From positions 1 to 64,000 of the forward strand of contig NZ_JAHOEA010000002.1 in NCBI RefSeq assembly GCF_019127135.1: DNA of 64,000 bases. The letters are read 5' to 3'. How positions within the stretch are numbered: position 1 is the stretch's first letter; every line of letters starts with the position of its first letter. Source of the DNA: Segatella copri (lineage in GTDB: Bacteria; Bacteroidota; Bacteroidia; Bacteroidales; Bacteroidaceae). A model generated the notes under the pieces. That model saw nothing but the letters and a program-made list of their open reading frames with translations. It made no database searches and was not told where the DNA came from. Positions 8,282-17,127 of the stretch are shown here, in pieces. A program made the position numbers and the translations under genes.

Positions 8282-9745
8282 TTACTTTGCAGGAATCTCT
8301 GTCAGGAGCTGCTTGACGAGGTTCCAGAAAGGAGCTACGCAACTGATCTGGCAACGCTCATTGGCTGTGTGAGGGCTAAGAAGGGTAGGACCGAATGATA
8401 CGACATCGAGGTTAGGATACTTGCTCAGGATGATAGAGCACTCCAGACCTGCGTGAACAGCCTGTACCTTACCGTCTGTGCCGTTCTGCTCTTTGTAAAC
8501 CTTCAATACGTGTTCCAGAATGTCGCTCTTAGGGTTAGGGTTCCATCCCATGTAGCTGCCACTGAATTCAACCTTCATGCCTGCCATGTTGAAACAGCTT
8601 TCTATCATTGTGGCAAGATACATCTTGTAGTATTCGTGGCTAGAACGGGCCAGAATCTTGATAGCAGCCTTGCCGTCACCAATCTCAACGATTGCGAGGT
8701 TTGAAGAGGTCTCTACAATCTCAGGCATAGATGGAGCCATACGCAATACGCCATCGTGGCAAGCGTAGATTGCATCTACAAGGTTATCCTGGATTTCGGC
8801 AGGAACCTGCATCTTAGGAGTCTCTACATTCTCAGCGAAGAACTCGATGTTCTCAGTTGTTTCAATGCCTTCGAACTCATCACAGATTTCGTCCTTCCAG
8901 TCTGCTACCAGGTCATTCAATGCTTCGATGTTCTCCTTAGGCAGGGTCAGAACAACCTCAGCCTGGAATGGGATGGCATTGCGCATGTTGCCGCCCTGCC
9001 ATGAAGCCAGACGGGCATCAAGTTCAGAAATAGCTTCACGAACGAAACGAACCATGCATTTGTTGGCATTCGCTCTGCCTTCGTTGATCTCGATACCGGA
9101 GTGACCGCCCTTCAATCCCTTGAGGGTTACCTTAACGGCAGCATCTTCCTTGTCGGTTTCTACCTCTTTATAATCGAGAGTTGCTGTGATGTCGATACCG
9201 CCAGCGCTACCGATAACGAACTCGCCCCAAACCTCGGTATCGAAGTTTAAGAGAATGTCGCCGTTCAGTTCGCCTGCTGGGAGATCGTTGGCACCATACA
9301 TGCCTGTCTCTTCGTCAGCGGTAATCAAGCCCTCGATAGGACCGTGCTGCAAATCTTTTGATTCCATTACAGCCATGATGGTAGCTACGCCAAGTCCGTC
9401 GTCGCTACCGAGTGTTGTATGATTAGCACGTACCCAGTCGCCATCGATGATGGTTTCGATAGGGTCTGTTTCAAAATTATGCTTGCTGTCTGGTGCTTTC
9501 TGAGGAACCATGTCCATGTGTGCCTGCATAATAACACCTTTGCGGTTCTCCATACCTGGAGTGGCAGGTTTGCGCATCACGATGTTGCCTGCTGGGTCTT
9601 GGAAAGCCTCTACACCTGCTTCTTTTGCCCAATCGAGCAAATAAGCCTGAATCTTTTCCAAATGTCCTGATGGACGTGGAACTTGTGTTAACTTGTCAAA
9701 GTTACGCCAGATTTCAACTGGGTTCAAATTCTTAATGTCAGCCAT
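8282..9745 (-). CDS. pepD: Aminoacyl-histidine dipeptidase (cytosolic beta-Ala-His dipeptidase, M20C)
   Basis: A zinc di- and tripeptidase of family M20C that cleaves Xaa-His and related dipeptides in the cytosol. The 487-residue protein carries the family motifs MQAHMDMVPQK (metal His/Asp), GSDDGLGVA (bridging Asp), TADEETGMYGA (catalytic and metal Glu) and a C-terminal AVHAGLECSII segment. Length matches PepD. There is no signal peptide. It lies downstream of the flippase-like gene, with 95 bases between them containing an inverted repeat, so it may have its own promoter or an attenuated read-through. Confidence 0.93.
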   Translation of the reverse strand: MADIKNLNPVEIWRNFDKLTQVPRPSGHLEKIQAYLLDWAKEAGVEAFQDPAGNIVMRKPATPGMENRKGVIMQAHMDMVPQKAPDSKHNFETDPIETIIDGDWVRANHTTLGSDDGLGVATIMAVMESKDLQHGPIEGLITADEETGMYGANDLPAGELNGDILLNFDTEVWGEFVIGSAGGIDITATLDYKEVETDKEDAAVKVTLKGLKGGHSGIEINEGRANANKCMVRFVREAISELDARLASWQGGNMRNAIPFQAEVVLTLPKENIEALNDLVADWKDEICDEFEGIETTENIEFFAENVETPKMQVPAEIQDNLVDAIYACHDGVLRMAPSMPEIVETSSNLAIVEIGDGKAAIKILARSSHEYYKMYLATMIESCFNMAGMKVEFSGSYMGWNPNPKSDILEHVLKVYKEQNGTDGKVQAVHAGLECSIILSKYPNLDVVSFGPTLLSPHTANERCQISCVAPFWNLVKQLLTEIPAK

Positions 9746-9767
9746 ATTTATTTAATTTAAAATTTAT

Positions 9768-9825
9768 AGTTAATAGTTTATAGGGCATTCTCGCTATACG
9801 GCGTAGCCGCTATCAACTATTAACT
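9768..9825. repeat. Inverted repeat between flippase-like gene and pepD
   Basis: Sixteen-base arms at 9768-9783 and 9810-9825 pair with a single mismatch and enclose a smaller hairpin (GCTA/TAGC). It could act as a terminator or processing site; it lacks a clean T-run. Confidence 0.6.
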
Positions 9826-9840
9826 TTCAACTCTTAACTT

Positions 9841-10833
9841 TTATCTTTTAACTTTCCCGGTAAACGCCAGTGCTATCCAGGCATAGATTCCCAAAAGGAC
9901 TACAAGCAGGGTTTGCACGGAGTGTACGATGAGAACGAAGAAGAGGGCATCGTTTGCCTGAATGCCATAGAGAATGAGCATTGTCTTGACGGCAAAATGC
10001 CAAGGACCGGCTCCGTTTGGAGTAGGTACGATGACCGCTATGCTGCCCACGATGAATGTCACCAGACCGCACATCAGATTAAGATGGGAGGTTGCTTCGA
10101 AGCATTGGAAGGTGAGATAGTAGTGGAAGAAATAACTCAACCAGATGCCCAGTGTAAGGGCGATGTAGAGCGGTACATTCCTGACACCTTTCAGCGAGAT
10201 GATACCTTGCCAGAGTCCTCCCAGTGTTGCTTTCACCTTATTATATATAGCGAGTCGCTTGAGCAGATAGTGAGCCAGGATGAGTACTGCTATGCCACAG
10301 ATAGCAGTCACTATGTAACCTGTGGCTGTAAACTGGCAGAATAAACTGTCCATGCTCGTACCTGTTTTCTCAAAGAAATTGAGGAATACCGGAATCTGCA
10401 TTACAAAGACCAGCGCTGTAATCAGCAGTACGAGGAGTGAATCAATGGCTCTTTCTGTAACGACGGTACCTAGGGCTTTCGGAAACGAAACATCATCCCA
10501 TTTCTTCAATACGCCGCATCTGGCAAACTCGCCTGCACGGGGAATCACAAGACTCAGAGCATAGGAGAGGAAGATGGAGTAGATGCTGATACTGGAGCGT
10601 GCCTTCTCGCCTAATGGCTCCAGCGACTGTTTCCATCTCCATCCTCTGAACACCTGGGCAGAGATGCCAAAGGGGAACGACAGCAGCATCCAGGTCCAAC
10701 TCATCTTGTGAAGCAGAACATCTTCTACTTGCTTGAAGTCGAATCCGCGATACATCCAATAAAGGATGGCGCCACCCAGAATGAGCGACAAAGCCACCTT
10801 CCATATGTTGTTTGCTATCTTCTTTATATCCAT
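9841..10833 (-). CDS. Lysylphosphatidylglycerol-synthase TM-region / UPF0104 flippase-like membrane protein
   Basis: An integral membrane protein of the UPF0104/AglD/MprF-N family, whose members are linked to lipid flipping or transfer. About 330 residues with eight or so hydrophobic helices; conserved features include the early Y-W-M-Y-R-G-F segment, RAGEFARCG after the second helix pair, a VTERAID loop, and PTPNGAGPWHFAVKTML near the C-terminus. I chose the internal ATG at 10833 (MDIKKIANNIW) over 10884, because the 17 extra residues are unlike the family and overlap a possible promoter box at 10843-10850. Substrate unknown. It is divergent from rsmA. Confidence 0.8.
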   Translation of the reverse strand: MDIKKIANNIWKVALSLILGGAILYWMYRGFDFKQVEDVLLHKMSWTWMLLSFPFGISAQVFRGWRWKQSLEPLGEKARSSISIYSIFLSYALSLVIPRAGEFARCGVLKKWDDVSFPKALGTVVTERAIDSLLVLLITALVFVMQIPVFLNFFEKTGTSMDSLFCQFTATGYIVTAICGIAVLILAHYLLKRLAIYNKVKATLGGLWQGIISLKGVRNVPLYIALTLGIWLSYFFHYYLTFQCFEATSHLNLMCGLVTFIVGSIAVIVPTPNGAGPWHFAVKTMLILYGIQANDALFFVLIVHSVQTLLVVLLGIYAWIALAFTGKVKR

Positions 10834-11027
10834 AATTAGATGCAAAGATAATACTTTTATTGACAATATCGTTCGAATCTGCATATTTTTAGCATAAATA
10901 AACGCTTGGACGCCATTTATGGCTAAAAGTATAGCCTTTTTTTAAAGAAACAAGTGGCTCTTTCCCTTTTTTACCCAAAAAGATAAAAAAAATCGCATAC
11001 TTCGTGTGGATTCTCAAAAAATAATCG

Positions 11028-11035
11028 TATTTTTG
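11028..11035 (+). promoter_or_regulatory. Likely -7 box of the rsmA promoter
   Basis: TATTTTTG fits TAnnTTTG and lies 27 bases before the rsmA start. No clear -33 TTG was seen. Confidence 0.45.
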
Positions 11036-11061
11036 CAAAATATATAATATAAAGATAAGAT

Positions 11062-11871
11062 ATGAAAGCTGTAAAGCCTAAGAAGAATCTCGGTCAGCAC
11101 TTCTTGACCGACCTCAATATAGCAAAGCGCATCGCCGATACGGTGGATGCCTGCCCGGATATACCTGTTCTCGAAATCGGACCAGGTATGGGCGTTCTTA
11201 CCCAATATCTCGTAGAGAAACCAAGACCCGTCAAGGCAGTGGAAATCGACTCGGAGTCGGTGGCGTATCTTCATGAGAATTTCCCGACACTCAAGGATAA
11301 TATCATCGGTGAAGACTTCCTGAGAATGGATTTGAACCAGATATTCGATGGAAAGCAGTTTGTACTGACAGGTAATTATCCATACGATATCTCATCGCAG
11401 ATATTCTTCAAGATGCTCGATTACAAGGATCTCATTCCTTGCTGTACCGGAATGATCCAGCGCGAGGTGGCATTGCGTATGGCATCAGAACCAGGTAACA
11501 AAGCCTATGGTATCCTCAGTGTGCTCATCCAGGCATGGTATGATGTGGAATATCTCTTTACGGTAGATGAGAATGTGTTCAATCCACCTCCAAAGGTAAA
11601 GAGTGCGGTAATCCGCATGACTCGCAACAAGGTGACTGACCTTGGCTGTGATGAAAAACTGTTTAAGCGTCTGGTAAAGACAGTCTTCAACCAGCGTCGC
11701 AAGATGCTCCGTGTAAGTTTGAAGCAGATGTTCCCTGGTGTAATACCACGTGAGGATTTCTACACCACTGACATCATGACCAAGCGTCCTGAACAGCTCA
11801 CTATCCAGCAGTTTGTAGAACTCACCAACTATGTGGGCGAAGAATTGAAAAGATTAGAATTAATAAAATAA
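11062..11871 (+). CDS. rsmA: 16S rRNA (adenine1518/1519-N6) dimethyltransferase
   Basis: Dimethylates two adjacent adenines in the 3' hairpin of 16S rRNA late in small-subunit assembly, using S-adenosylmethionine. The 269-residue protein starts KKNLGQHFLTD, the family N-terminal signature. SAM motif I is VLEIGPGMGVLT, motif IV is GNYPYDIS (usual NLPY replaced by NYPY), and the C-terminal domain contains VFNPPPKVKSAVIRM and NQRRKMLR. Length is typical. It is followed by frr after 12 bases, so rsmA, frr and rsgA probably form a translation-related operon. Confidence 0.96.
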   Translation: MKAVKPKKNLGQHFLTDLNIAKRIADTVDACPDIPVLEIGPGMGVLTQYLVEKPRPVKAVEIDSESVAYLHENFPTLKDNIIGEDFLRMDLNQIFDGKQFVLTGNYPYDISSQIFFKMLDYKDLIPCCTGMIQREVALRMASEPGNKAYGILSVLIQAWYDVEYLFTVDENVFNPPPKVKSAVIRMTRNKVTDLGCDEKLFKRLVKTVFNQRRKMLRVSLKQMFPGVIPREDFYTTDIMTKRPEQLTIQQFVELTNYVGEELKRLELIK

Positions 11872-11883
11872 AAACATATAATT

Positions 11884-12444
11884 ATGATAGACGTTAAAGA
11901 AACTTTGAATTCTGCAGCAGAGCGTATGGAGATGGCAGCAATGTATCTCGCAGAGGAACTCTCTCATGTTCGTGCTGGTCGTGCTAATGTAGCCATCCTC
12001 GATGGTGTGCGCGTAAATAGTTATGGCAGTATGGTTCCTCTGAACCAGGTAGCTACAGTTACAACCCCTGATGCCCGTACTATCGCTATCCGCCCTTGGG
12101 ACAAAAAGGCTATCAAGGATATCGAAAAGGCTATTATGGATAGTGGTGTAGGTATCACTCCTGAGAACAATGGCGAAATCGTACGTCTGGGTATTCCTCA
12201 GCCAACAGGTGAGCGCCGTAAGGAACTCGTAAAGCAGTGTAATAAGATTGCGGAGCGTGCTAAGATTGAGGTGCGCAACGTGCGCCAGGAAATCAAGGAA
12301 AAGTTGAAGAAAGCTATCAAGGATGGACTTTCTGAAGACTTGGAGAAGGATGCTGAGAACGATTTGCAGAAACTCCACGACAAGTACATCAAGCAGCTCG
12401 AAAACTTGATGGACGAGAAGGAGAAGGAAATCATGACAGTCTAA
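11884..12444 (+). CDS. frr: Ribosome recycling factor
   Basis: Splits post-termination ribosomes together with EF-G. The 186-residue protein is full length. Hallmarks are LSHVRAGRANVAILDGVRVNSYGS near the N-terminus, the ARTIAIRPWDK segment, IGITPENNGEIVRLGIPQPTGERRKEL (here GVGITPENN) and the ending DDLQKLHDKYI-type helix followed by KEKEIM. It sits between rsmA and rsgA on the same strand. Confidence 0.97.
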   Translation: MIDVKETLNSAAERMEMAAMYLAEELSHVRAGRANVAILDGVRVNSYGSMVPLNQVATVTTPDARTIAIRPWDKKAIKDIEKAIMDSGVGITPENNGEIVRLGIPQPTGERRKELVKQCNKIAERAKIEVRNVRQEIKEKLKKAIKDGLSEDLEKDAENDLQKLHDKYIKQLENLMDEKEKEIMTV

Positions 12445-12478
12445 ATCATTCTGGACTTACATTATTTAATAAGTGATA

Positions 12479-13411
12479 ATGAGAGGACTCGTTATTAAAA
12501 ATACAGGCAGCTGGTACACCGTCAAGACAGACGATGGCCAGCTGATTGAAAGTAAAATCAAGGGCAATTTCAGATTGAAGGGCATCCGCAGCACCAATCC
12601 TGTGGCTGTAGGCGATTATGTGCAGCTTATTACCAACCAGGAGGGTACGGCATTTATCTCTTCTATCGAAGACCGCCAAAACTATATCATTCGTAAATCA
12701 CCTAACCTCAGTAAGCAGAGTCATATTCTGGCTGCTAATGTAGACCAGGCGCTGCTTGTGGTAACGGTGAATTATCCGCAGACTTCTACTACCTTCATCG
12801 ACCGGTTCCTTGCTGGCGCTGAGGCCTACAGAGTGCCTGTTATCATCATCTTCAATAAAAGTGACATACTTTCAGAAGAAGAATTGCATTACGAGAAGAT
12901 GATGTGTACGCTCTATGAGACCATCGGATATAAATGTATCGAATTGTCGGCAGCTACAGGTGAAGGAGTTGAACTGTTGCGGCCTCTTATCAAGGATAAG
13001 AAATCTTTGTTGAGCGGCAACAGCGGGGTAGGAAAGTCAACCCTCATCAACCAGCTCATTCCTGATGCAGAGCAGCGTACCGCCGAAATCAGCGAGGCGC
13101 ATAATAGCGGAATGCATACCACAACCTTCAGTGAGATGCTGGAACTGCCGGAAGGTGGTTATCTCATTGATACTCCGGGCATCAAGGGTTTTGGTACCTT
13201 TGATATCGAAAAGGAAGAGCTGACCAGCTATTTTAAGGAAATCTTCAAGTTCTCTCAGGATTGTAAGTTCTCTGACTGTACCCATACCCACGAACCGGGG
13301 TGCGCGGTAATCAAGGCGGTTGAGGAACATTATATTGCAGCTAGCCGCTATCAGAGTTATCTCTCAATGTTGGAGGATAAGGACGAAAATAAATACAGAG
13401 AGGCTTTTTGA
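12479..13411 (+). CDS. rsgA: Ribosome small subunit-dependent GTPase A
   Basis: A circularly permuted GTPase that checks late 30S subunit assembly. The domains run in order: an N-terminal OB fold (residues 1-70), G4 as FNKSD, G5-like SAATGEG, then G1 as [10 protein letters not shown]2 HTTTF, G3 DTPGIKGFG, and a C-terminal zinc site [14 protein letters not shown] with the Cys-x-Cys-His-Cys pattern. The start was placed at ATG 12479 ([12 protein letters not shown]) rather than GTG 12473, because the family begins with this strand. It lies 34 bases after frr. Confidence 0.95.
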   Translation: MRGLVIKNTGSWYTVKTDDGQLIESKIKGNFRLKGIRSTNPVAVGDYVQLITNQEGTAFISSIEDRQNYIIRKSPNLSKQSHILAANVDQALLVVTVNYPQTSTTFIDRFLAGAEAYRVPVIIIFNKSDILSEEELHYEKMMCTLYETIGYKCIELSAATGEGVELLRPLIKDKKSLLSGNSGVGKSTLINQLIPDAEQRTAEISEAHNSGMHTTTFSEMLELPEGGYLIDTPGIKGFGTFDIEKEELTSYFKEIFKFSQDCKFSDCTHTHEPGCAVIKAVEEHYIAASRYQSYLSMLEDKDENKYREAF

Positions 13412-13459
13412 TAGGGAAGAGTGAAGAGCGAAGAGTGAAGAAATTTAAAAATCATATTA

Positions 13460-14374
13460 ATGAAAGAACAGAAGGACGTCAGGCAGCGTATCGAAGAAGG
13501 TGAGTTCGCACAGAGTGCTGAAATCAGTGCGAGCTATCTGGATGAGGACATCTTGATTATAGATAATGTCAAGGTGTTGCAGAACCCCGACCCTGTGAGA
13601 TTCCAGATGAACATGATTGCATCCTGTCAGAGAGGCAGCCTGAGAGCTGAACTCAACGGGCGGGAACTCACCGTGGAGAAGGGCGATATATTTATCAGTC
13701 CGCCTAACTCTATTCTCGACATCAAAGAGGTGTCGGAAGATTTTGCATGCACAGCCATGTGTGTCAGCAATCACGGCTTGCTTGGTATTCTTCGCTCTCA
13801 TATCTCGGTATGGAACCGTGCCATGTATGTGAGCAAGGTTTCGGTGTTGAAGATGAACGAGGTGGATATGGTATTCTATTCTAAGTTTACCGACTTGGTG
13901 CGCCTCTGTCTGGATCCGAAGTTCAACGACCGCAGTTCGTGGAAACCATATCGCCGTGAGATAGTGGAGACGCTCCTGAAGAGTGCTCTTCTTGCTGTGA
14001 GCAATCTTTTGCTGACAGATCTCCCGAAAGAAACGTTGGGAACCAGTGCCAGCGATTTCTTTGATAAGTTTCTGGAGATGTTGCAGCAGAGCGAAATCAA
14101 GCATCAGCCTGTAGAATATTTTGCGCAGCAGCTTTGCATCACGCCAAAATATCTCTCCATCATCTGCAAGCGCCATTCCGGCAAGACAGCCATCGAGTGG
14201 ATTACGGAGTATACGCTTGCTGATATCACCTATTATCTCCGTTCTACAACGAAAACAATCAAGGAGATTTCAGGTATACTGGGCTTCTCCAATACCTCAT
14301 TCTTCGGTAAATATGTAAGAGAGCATCTGCACATGTCACCTCTGAAGTATCGTGAAAGTTTGAGAAAACAATAA
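13460..14374 (+). CDS. AraC-family transcriptional regulator
   Basis: A 304-residue DNA-binding regulator. The N-terminal 160 residues are cupin-like (MIASCQRGSLRAELNGRELTVEKGDIFISPP). The C-terminal 100 residues form the double helix-turn-helix of the AraC/XylS family: VEYFAQQLCITPKYLSIICK for the first, TIKEISGILGFSNTSFFGKYV for the second, ending MSPLKYRES. No ligand can be inferred. The 48-base gap before it contains short repeated GAAGAGTGAAG-like units. It is followed by a strong bidirectional terminator shared with tmRNA. Confidence 0.88.
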   Translation: MKEQKDVRQRIEEGEFAQSAEISASYLDEDILIIDNVKVLQNPDPVRFQMNMIASCQRGSLRAELNGRELTVEKGDIFISPPNSILDIKEVSEDFACTAMCVSNHGLLGILRSHISVWNRAMYVSKVSVLKMNEVDMVFYSKFTDLVRLCLDPKFNDRSSWKPYRREIVETLLKSALLAVSNLLLTDLPKETLGTSASDFFDKFLEMLQQSEIKHQPVEYFAQQLCITPKYLSIICKRHSGKTAIEWITEYTLADITYYLRSTTKTIKEISGILGFSNTSFFGKYVREHLHMSPLKYRESLRKQ

Positions 14375-14385
14375 CAGCAAAATAA

Positions 14386-14425
14386 AAACTCGCAAATTCT
14401 AAAGAAAGAATCTGCGAGTTTTTTG
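14386..14425. terminator. Bidirectional terminator between the AraC gene and tmRNA
   Basis: ACTCGCA pairs with TGCGAGT and the stem extends through A/T-rich pairs on either side of AAAG. A-run and T-run flanks serve both strands. Confidence 0.8.
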
Positions 14426-14441
14426 TTTCTATCAAATAGGG

Positions 14442-14836
14442 TGGAGCTGGAGGGATTCGAACCCTCGTCCGCACAAGGAAACCATACGCTTTCTACATGC
14501 TTATTCCAGCCTTCGGTTTTCGAGGCTTGACAGGACCTGGACCACCAATCATACCCTTATCCTCTAAAATTTCATCCATGCAACGAGGCGTACATGAACT
14601 ATTTCCGATTTACCTGCACCGCTTGATCAACAAGATTCGGAACAACATCCGTTGAGCGATGTCTCGTTCCAGCACCCTGTGCTGGAATAAAGCTAGTTTA
14701 CTATACTTCGACTAGGCAGCGAGAGCGTAGTTATTTTCGCCAATTAATTTTTTGTTCACTAGGATTAAGGAGGTAGCCAACGAGCCTCCGCATGCTTACG
14801 TACCATTTCATCTCGCCGTCAAATCCAGTCAACCCC
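14442..14836 (-). ncRNA. ssrA: tmRNA (transfer-messenger RNA)
   Basis: Rescues stalled ribosomes and tags their products for degradation. On the minus strand the 5' end GGGGTTGACTGGATTTGACGG and the 3' end GGTTCGAATCCCTCCAGCTCCA form the tRNA-like acceptor and T arm (acceptor pairs GGGGTTG/CAGCTCC with one G-U). The tag ORF at 14712-14741 encodes GENNYALAA followed by TAG, a typical Bacteroidetes degradation tag. CCA does not appear to be encoded. The 5' end was set at the acceptor base; exact processing is inferred. Confidence 0.95.
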
Positions 14837-14858
14837 GAGAATTTTCTGATATTGGGTG

Positions 14859-14890
14859 CAAAGATAAGGCGAAAAAATGTAATCTCCAAA
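14859..14890 (-). promoter_or_regulatory. Promoter of ssrA
   Basis: On the minus strand TTTG (14887-14890), 20 bases, then TATCTTTG (14859-14866), a full match to the Bacteroidetes promoter. It lies 22 bases before the mature tmRNA 5' end. Confidence 0.75.
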
Positions 14891-14958
14891 TTTTTTGCCG
14901 AAAATTTTAGTTTTTTATTGAGAATTCTGTTATAAGAACTTTGCTCCAATATGGATAT

Positions 14959-14999
14959 AGCCCGGCTTGCATGGTGGAGGGTGCAAACTGGGCTTTTTT
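14959..14999 (+). terminator. Orphan plus-strand hairpin with T-run
   Basis: AGCCC (14959-14963) pairs with GGGCT (14990-14994), and TTGCA/TGCAA pair inside, followed by six T. There is no plus-strand gene upstream, so it either ends an unannotated small RNA or is a stray terminator. Confidence 0.5.
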
Positions 15000-15009
15000 A
15001 TGATATAGG

Positions 15010-15090
15010 CTTCGATGGTCATCGAAGCTTACTTCGTTGGCTTATGAAGTAAGCTTCGTTGGTCATTGAAGTTTACTTCGTTTTTGTAAG
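15010..15090. repeat. Nested inverted repeats in a gene-free stretch
   Basis: An 18-base near-palindrome (15010-15027) is followed by 11-base arms at 15025-15035 and 15046-15056, then a degenerate copy of the first element (15054-15080). The words GAAG and TTACTTCG recur. No gene is visible at 14840-15220. Confidence 0.6.
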
Positions 15091-15220
15091 CTATCAGCTA
15101 ACCTAAATTTTAGTTCTTTGCAAGGTTTGCAGCAAACGTTGCAAACTTTGCAGAAACTAAGACTTGGTACGGAGAGGGTACGGAGCAGGTCCTGCTTTAA
15201 ACGGAAAGAGAGAATCTTTT

Positions 15221-15700
15221 TCAAACCTGTTTTTCTATCCAAGCCATCAGTACTGCTACCGCATATTGCTGTTCTTCTCTTGTCAGCTGTCTTCCGGCAG
15301 GTATATGATGCCATTTGAAGAAACATCCGCGACAGCAGCAGCCTGTAGCATGCTGGGCTATAAATACTGGATGTCCTCTCATCGGCGTCTGCTTGCCGTC
15401 ATTGGGAATCACGGCAGGAGCAAGGCGTTTGGCAACGAAATCCTCTGCATGCTTACGTATGGTTGCCAAGCCCTTTGCTGCAATATATTCCTTATCCCTT
15501 TCCGAGAGGTGAAAACGGCTGCGGAATGCTGATTTGGAAAGTCTTTCAAACAGCTCTGTCAAGTCGTACTCTTTGTCTGGAGAAGTATGGTCTTCCTTGC
15601 TTCCAGAAGAGATAGAATCTTTCTGATGAATCTCTTCTTCCGCAGAAAACAAATCCAGTTCAACATATTTTGGTTGGCTTACTGCTGAATCTTTTCTCAT
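15221..15700 (-). CDS. DUF4186 domain-containing protein
   Basis: A 159-residue soluble protein. The N-terminal 55 residues are variable and acidic. The rest matches the DUF4186 pattern as I know it: FRSRFHLSERDKEYIAAKG, AEDFVAKRLAPAVIPNDGKQTPMRGHPVFIAQHATGCCCRGCFFKWH, and the end REEQQYAVAVLMAWIE. The invariant His and the CCCRGC cysteine cluster suggest metal binding, but the function is not established. It ends 2 bases before the MFS gene stop on the same strand, downstream of it, so the two are likely co-transcribed. Confidence 0.8.
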   Translation of the reverse strand: MRKDSAVSQPKYVELDLFSAEEEIHQKDSISSGSKEDHTSPDKEYDLTELFERLSKSAFRSRFHLSERDKEYIAAKGLATIRKHAEDFVAKRLAPAVIPNDGKQTPMRGHPVFIAQHATGCCCRGCFFKWHHIPAGRQLTREEQQYAVAVLMAWIEKQV

Positions 15701-15702
15701 AA

Positions 15703-16953
15703 TTATTCTCTATTTTCATCCGTTCTTTTTTCAACGCTTCTCTTCTGTGTATTCGGCAAGAATCCTGCGATGATGCCGAGCAATGGCAGGAAGGCACTCA
15801 CCTGGAAGATGAACTCGATGCTTGTCTTGTCGGCTAACCAGCCGAAGAAGGCAGAACCCAAACCTCCCAAACCGAACATCAGTCCGAAGAAGATGCCAGC
15901 TATCAATCCCACTTTGTCGGGCATCAGGTCGGTGGCATATACCACGATGGAAGAGAAAGCCGAAGCAATGATCAGTCCAGACAGAAAGGTGCAGATAATA
16001 GTCCATGTGAAGTTGACGAAAGGCATGGCAATGGCGAAAGGTGCAGCACCCAGAATGGAGAACCAGATGACATACTTTCTGCCAAACTTATCGCCCAACA
16101 TGCCTCCAGCCACTGTTCCTATGGCAAAAGCGGCAAGGAATACGAAGAGGCACAGCTGCGAAGTCTGCACCGAAACCCCGAACTTATCCATCAGGAAGAA
16201 GGTGAAGTAACTCGTAATGCAAGCTGTATAGAAATACTTGGAGAACACGAGCATGATGAGGATGAACAGTGCCCAATACTTCACCCTTTTAGAGATATGG
16301 GTGTTGAGAAGAGGTTGTTTCTGCGGATGGTTCACCACGTAAGTCAATCGTGCCTTATACCAGACTCCCAATCTAACCATGATGATAGCTGCAAGCAAGG
16401 CTGCAAGGGCAAACCAGGAGATGGCATGCTGTCCGAAAGGCAGGATGATGATGGCTGCCAGCAGTGGTCCTACTGCCGAACCGCCATTGCCACCCACCTG
16501 GAAGATGGATTGTGCCAGACTCTTCTTACCTCCCGATGCCATCTGTGCCACTCTCGAAGCCGTGGGATGAAACACAGACGAACCCAGACCTACGACACTT
16601 ACAGCCAGAAGAATCAGAAAATAATTCTCGGCGAAAGCCAGCAGGAGCAGGCCCACCAATGTGAAGCACATGCCGATGGAGAGGGCATAGGGACGGGGAT
16701 GCTTATCGGCATAAAGTCCTGTGAAAGGTTGCAGGATAGAAGATGTCATCTGGAAAACCAGCGTGATGATGCCTATCTGTGCAAACGAAAAGTTGAACTT
16801 ATCTTTCACAATCGGATAGATGGAAGGAATAATCGACTGAATCATATCGTTCAGAAAATGGGAAATACTACAGATGATGAGCATGGAATACACCGTGCCC
16901 TCTACCATCTTGGGATTACCCTTGATTTTGTTACCTATTGACTTAATATTCAT
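15703..16953 (-). CDS. MFS exporter related to fosmidomycin resistance protein
   Basis: A 12-helix major facilitator of 416 residues in the inner membrane. The profile fits the Fsr-like drug-exporter group: HFLNDMIQSIIPSIYPIVKDKFNFSFAQIGIITL in helix 1, a loop FTGLYADKHPRP between helices 2 and 3, GLGSSVFHPTASRVAQMASGGKKSLAQSIFQVGGNGGSAVGPL in helices 4-5, and GGMLGDKFGRKYV in the mid loop. The substrate cannot be told from sequence. It is upstream of and adjacent to the DUF4186 gene; the decayed ogt fragment lies just upstream. Confidence 0.85.
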   Translation of the reverse strand: MNIKSIGNKIKGNPKMVEGTVYSMLIICSISHFLNDMIQSIIPSIYPIVKDKFNFSFAQIGIITLVFQMTSSILQPFTGLYADKHPRPYALSIGMCFTLVGLLLLAFAENYFLILLAVSVVGLGSSVFHPTASRVAQMASGGKKSLAQSIFQVGGNGGSAVGPLLAAIIILPFGQHAISWFALAALLAAIIMVRLGVWYKARLTYVVNHPQKQPLLNTHISKRVKYWALFILIMLVFSKYFYTACITSYFTFFLMDKFGVSVQTSQLCLFVFLAAFAIGTVAGGMLGDKFGRKYVIWFSILGAAPFAIAMPFVNFTWTIICTFLSGLIIASAFSSIVVYATDLMPDKVGLIAGIFFGLMFGLGGLGSAFFGWLADKTSIEFIFQVSAFLPLLGIIAGFLPNTQKRSVEKRTDENRE

Positions 16954-16983
16954 CTCTTTTATTGTTTGTTTTTCTTACCAATC

Positions 16984-17127
16984 TTATTTGAAAATCAACA
17001 GTTTATGTTGTTTTTGTTCTGCTTCAAGCTCCAATAAAATTCTCTTTGTGGCCAATCCTCCGGCAAAGCTCGTCAGGGAATGGTTGCTGCCGATAACCCG
17101 GTGGTAGGGTATACTCGGTGCCAGGTG
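16984..17127 (-). pseudogene. C-terminal remnant of a methylated-DNA--protein-cysteine methyltransferase (Ogt/MGMT)
   Basis: Read on the minus strand, the segment encodes PYHRVIGSNHSLTSFAGGL followed by ATKRILLELEAEQKQHK and a stop. This is the end of the O6-alkylguanine DNA alkyltransferase fold, where the active site is normally PCHRV. The catalytic Cys is replaced by Tyr (codon at 17104-17106), and an in-frame stop occurs just upstream, so the N-terminal two thirds are missing. No start can serve it. It is a decayed gene at the edge of the accessory island. Confidence 0.65.

Noticed and set aside
15221..15700. Toxin or antitoxin gene
   Set aside because: Sequence matches DUF4186 along the conserved core and lies in line with a transporter gene.
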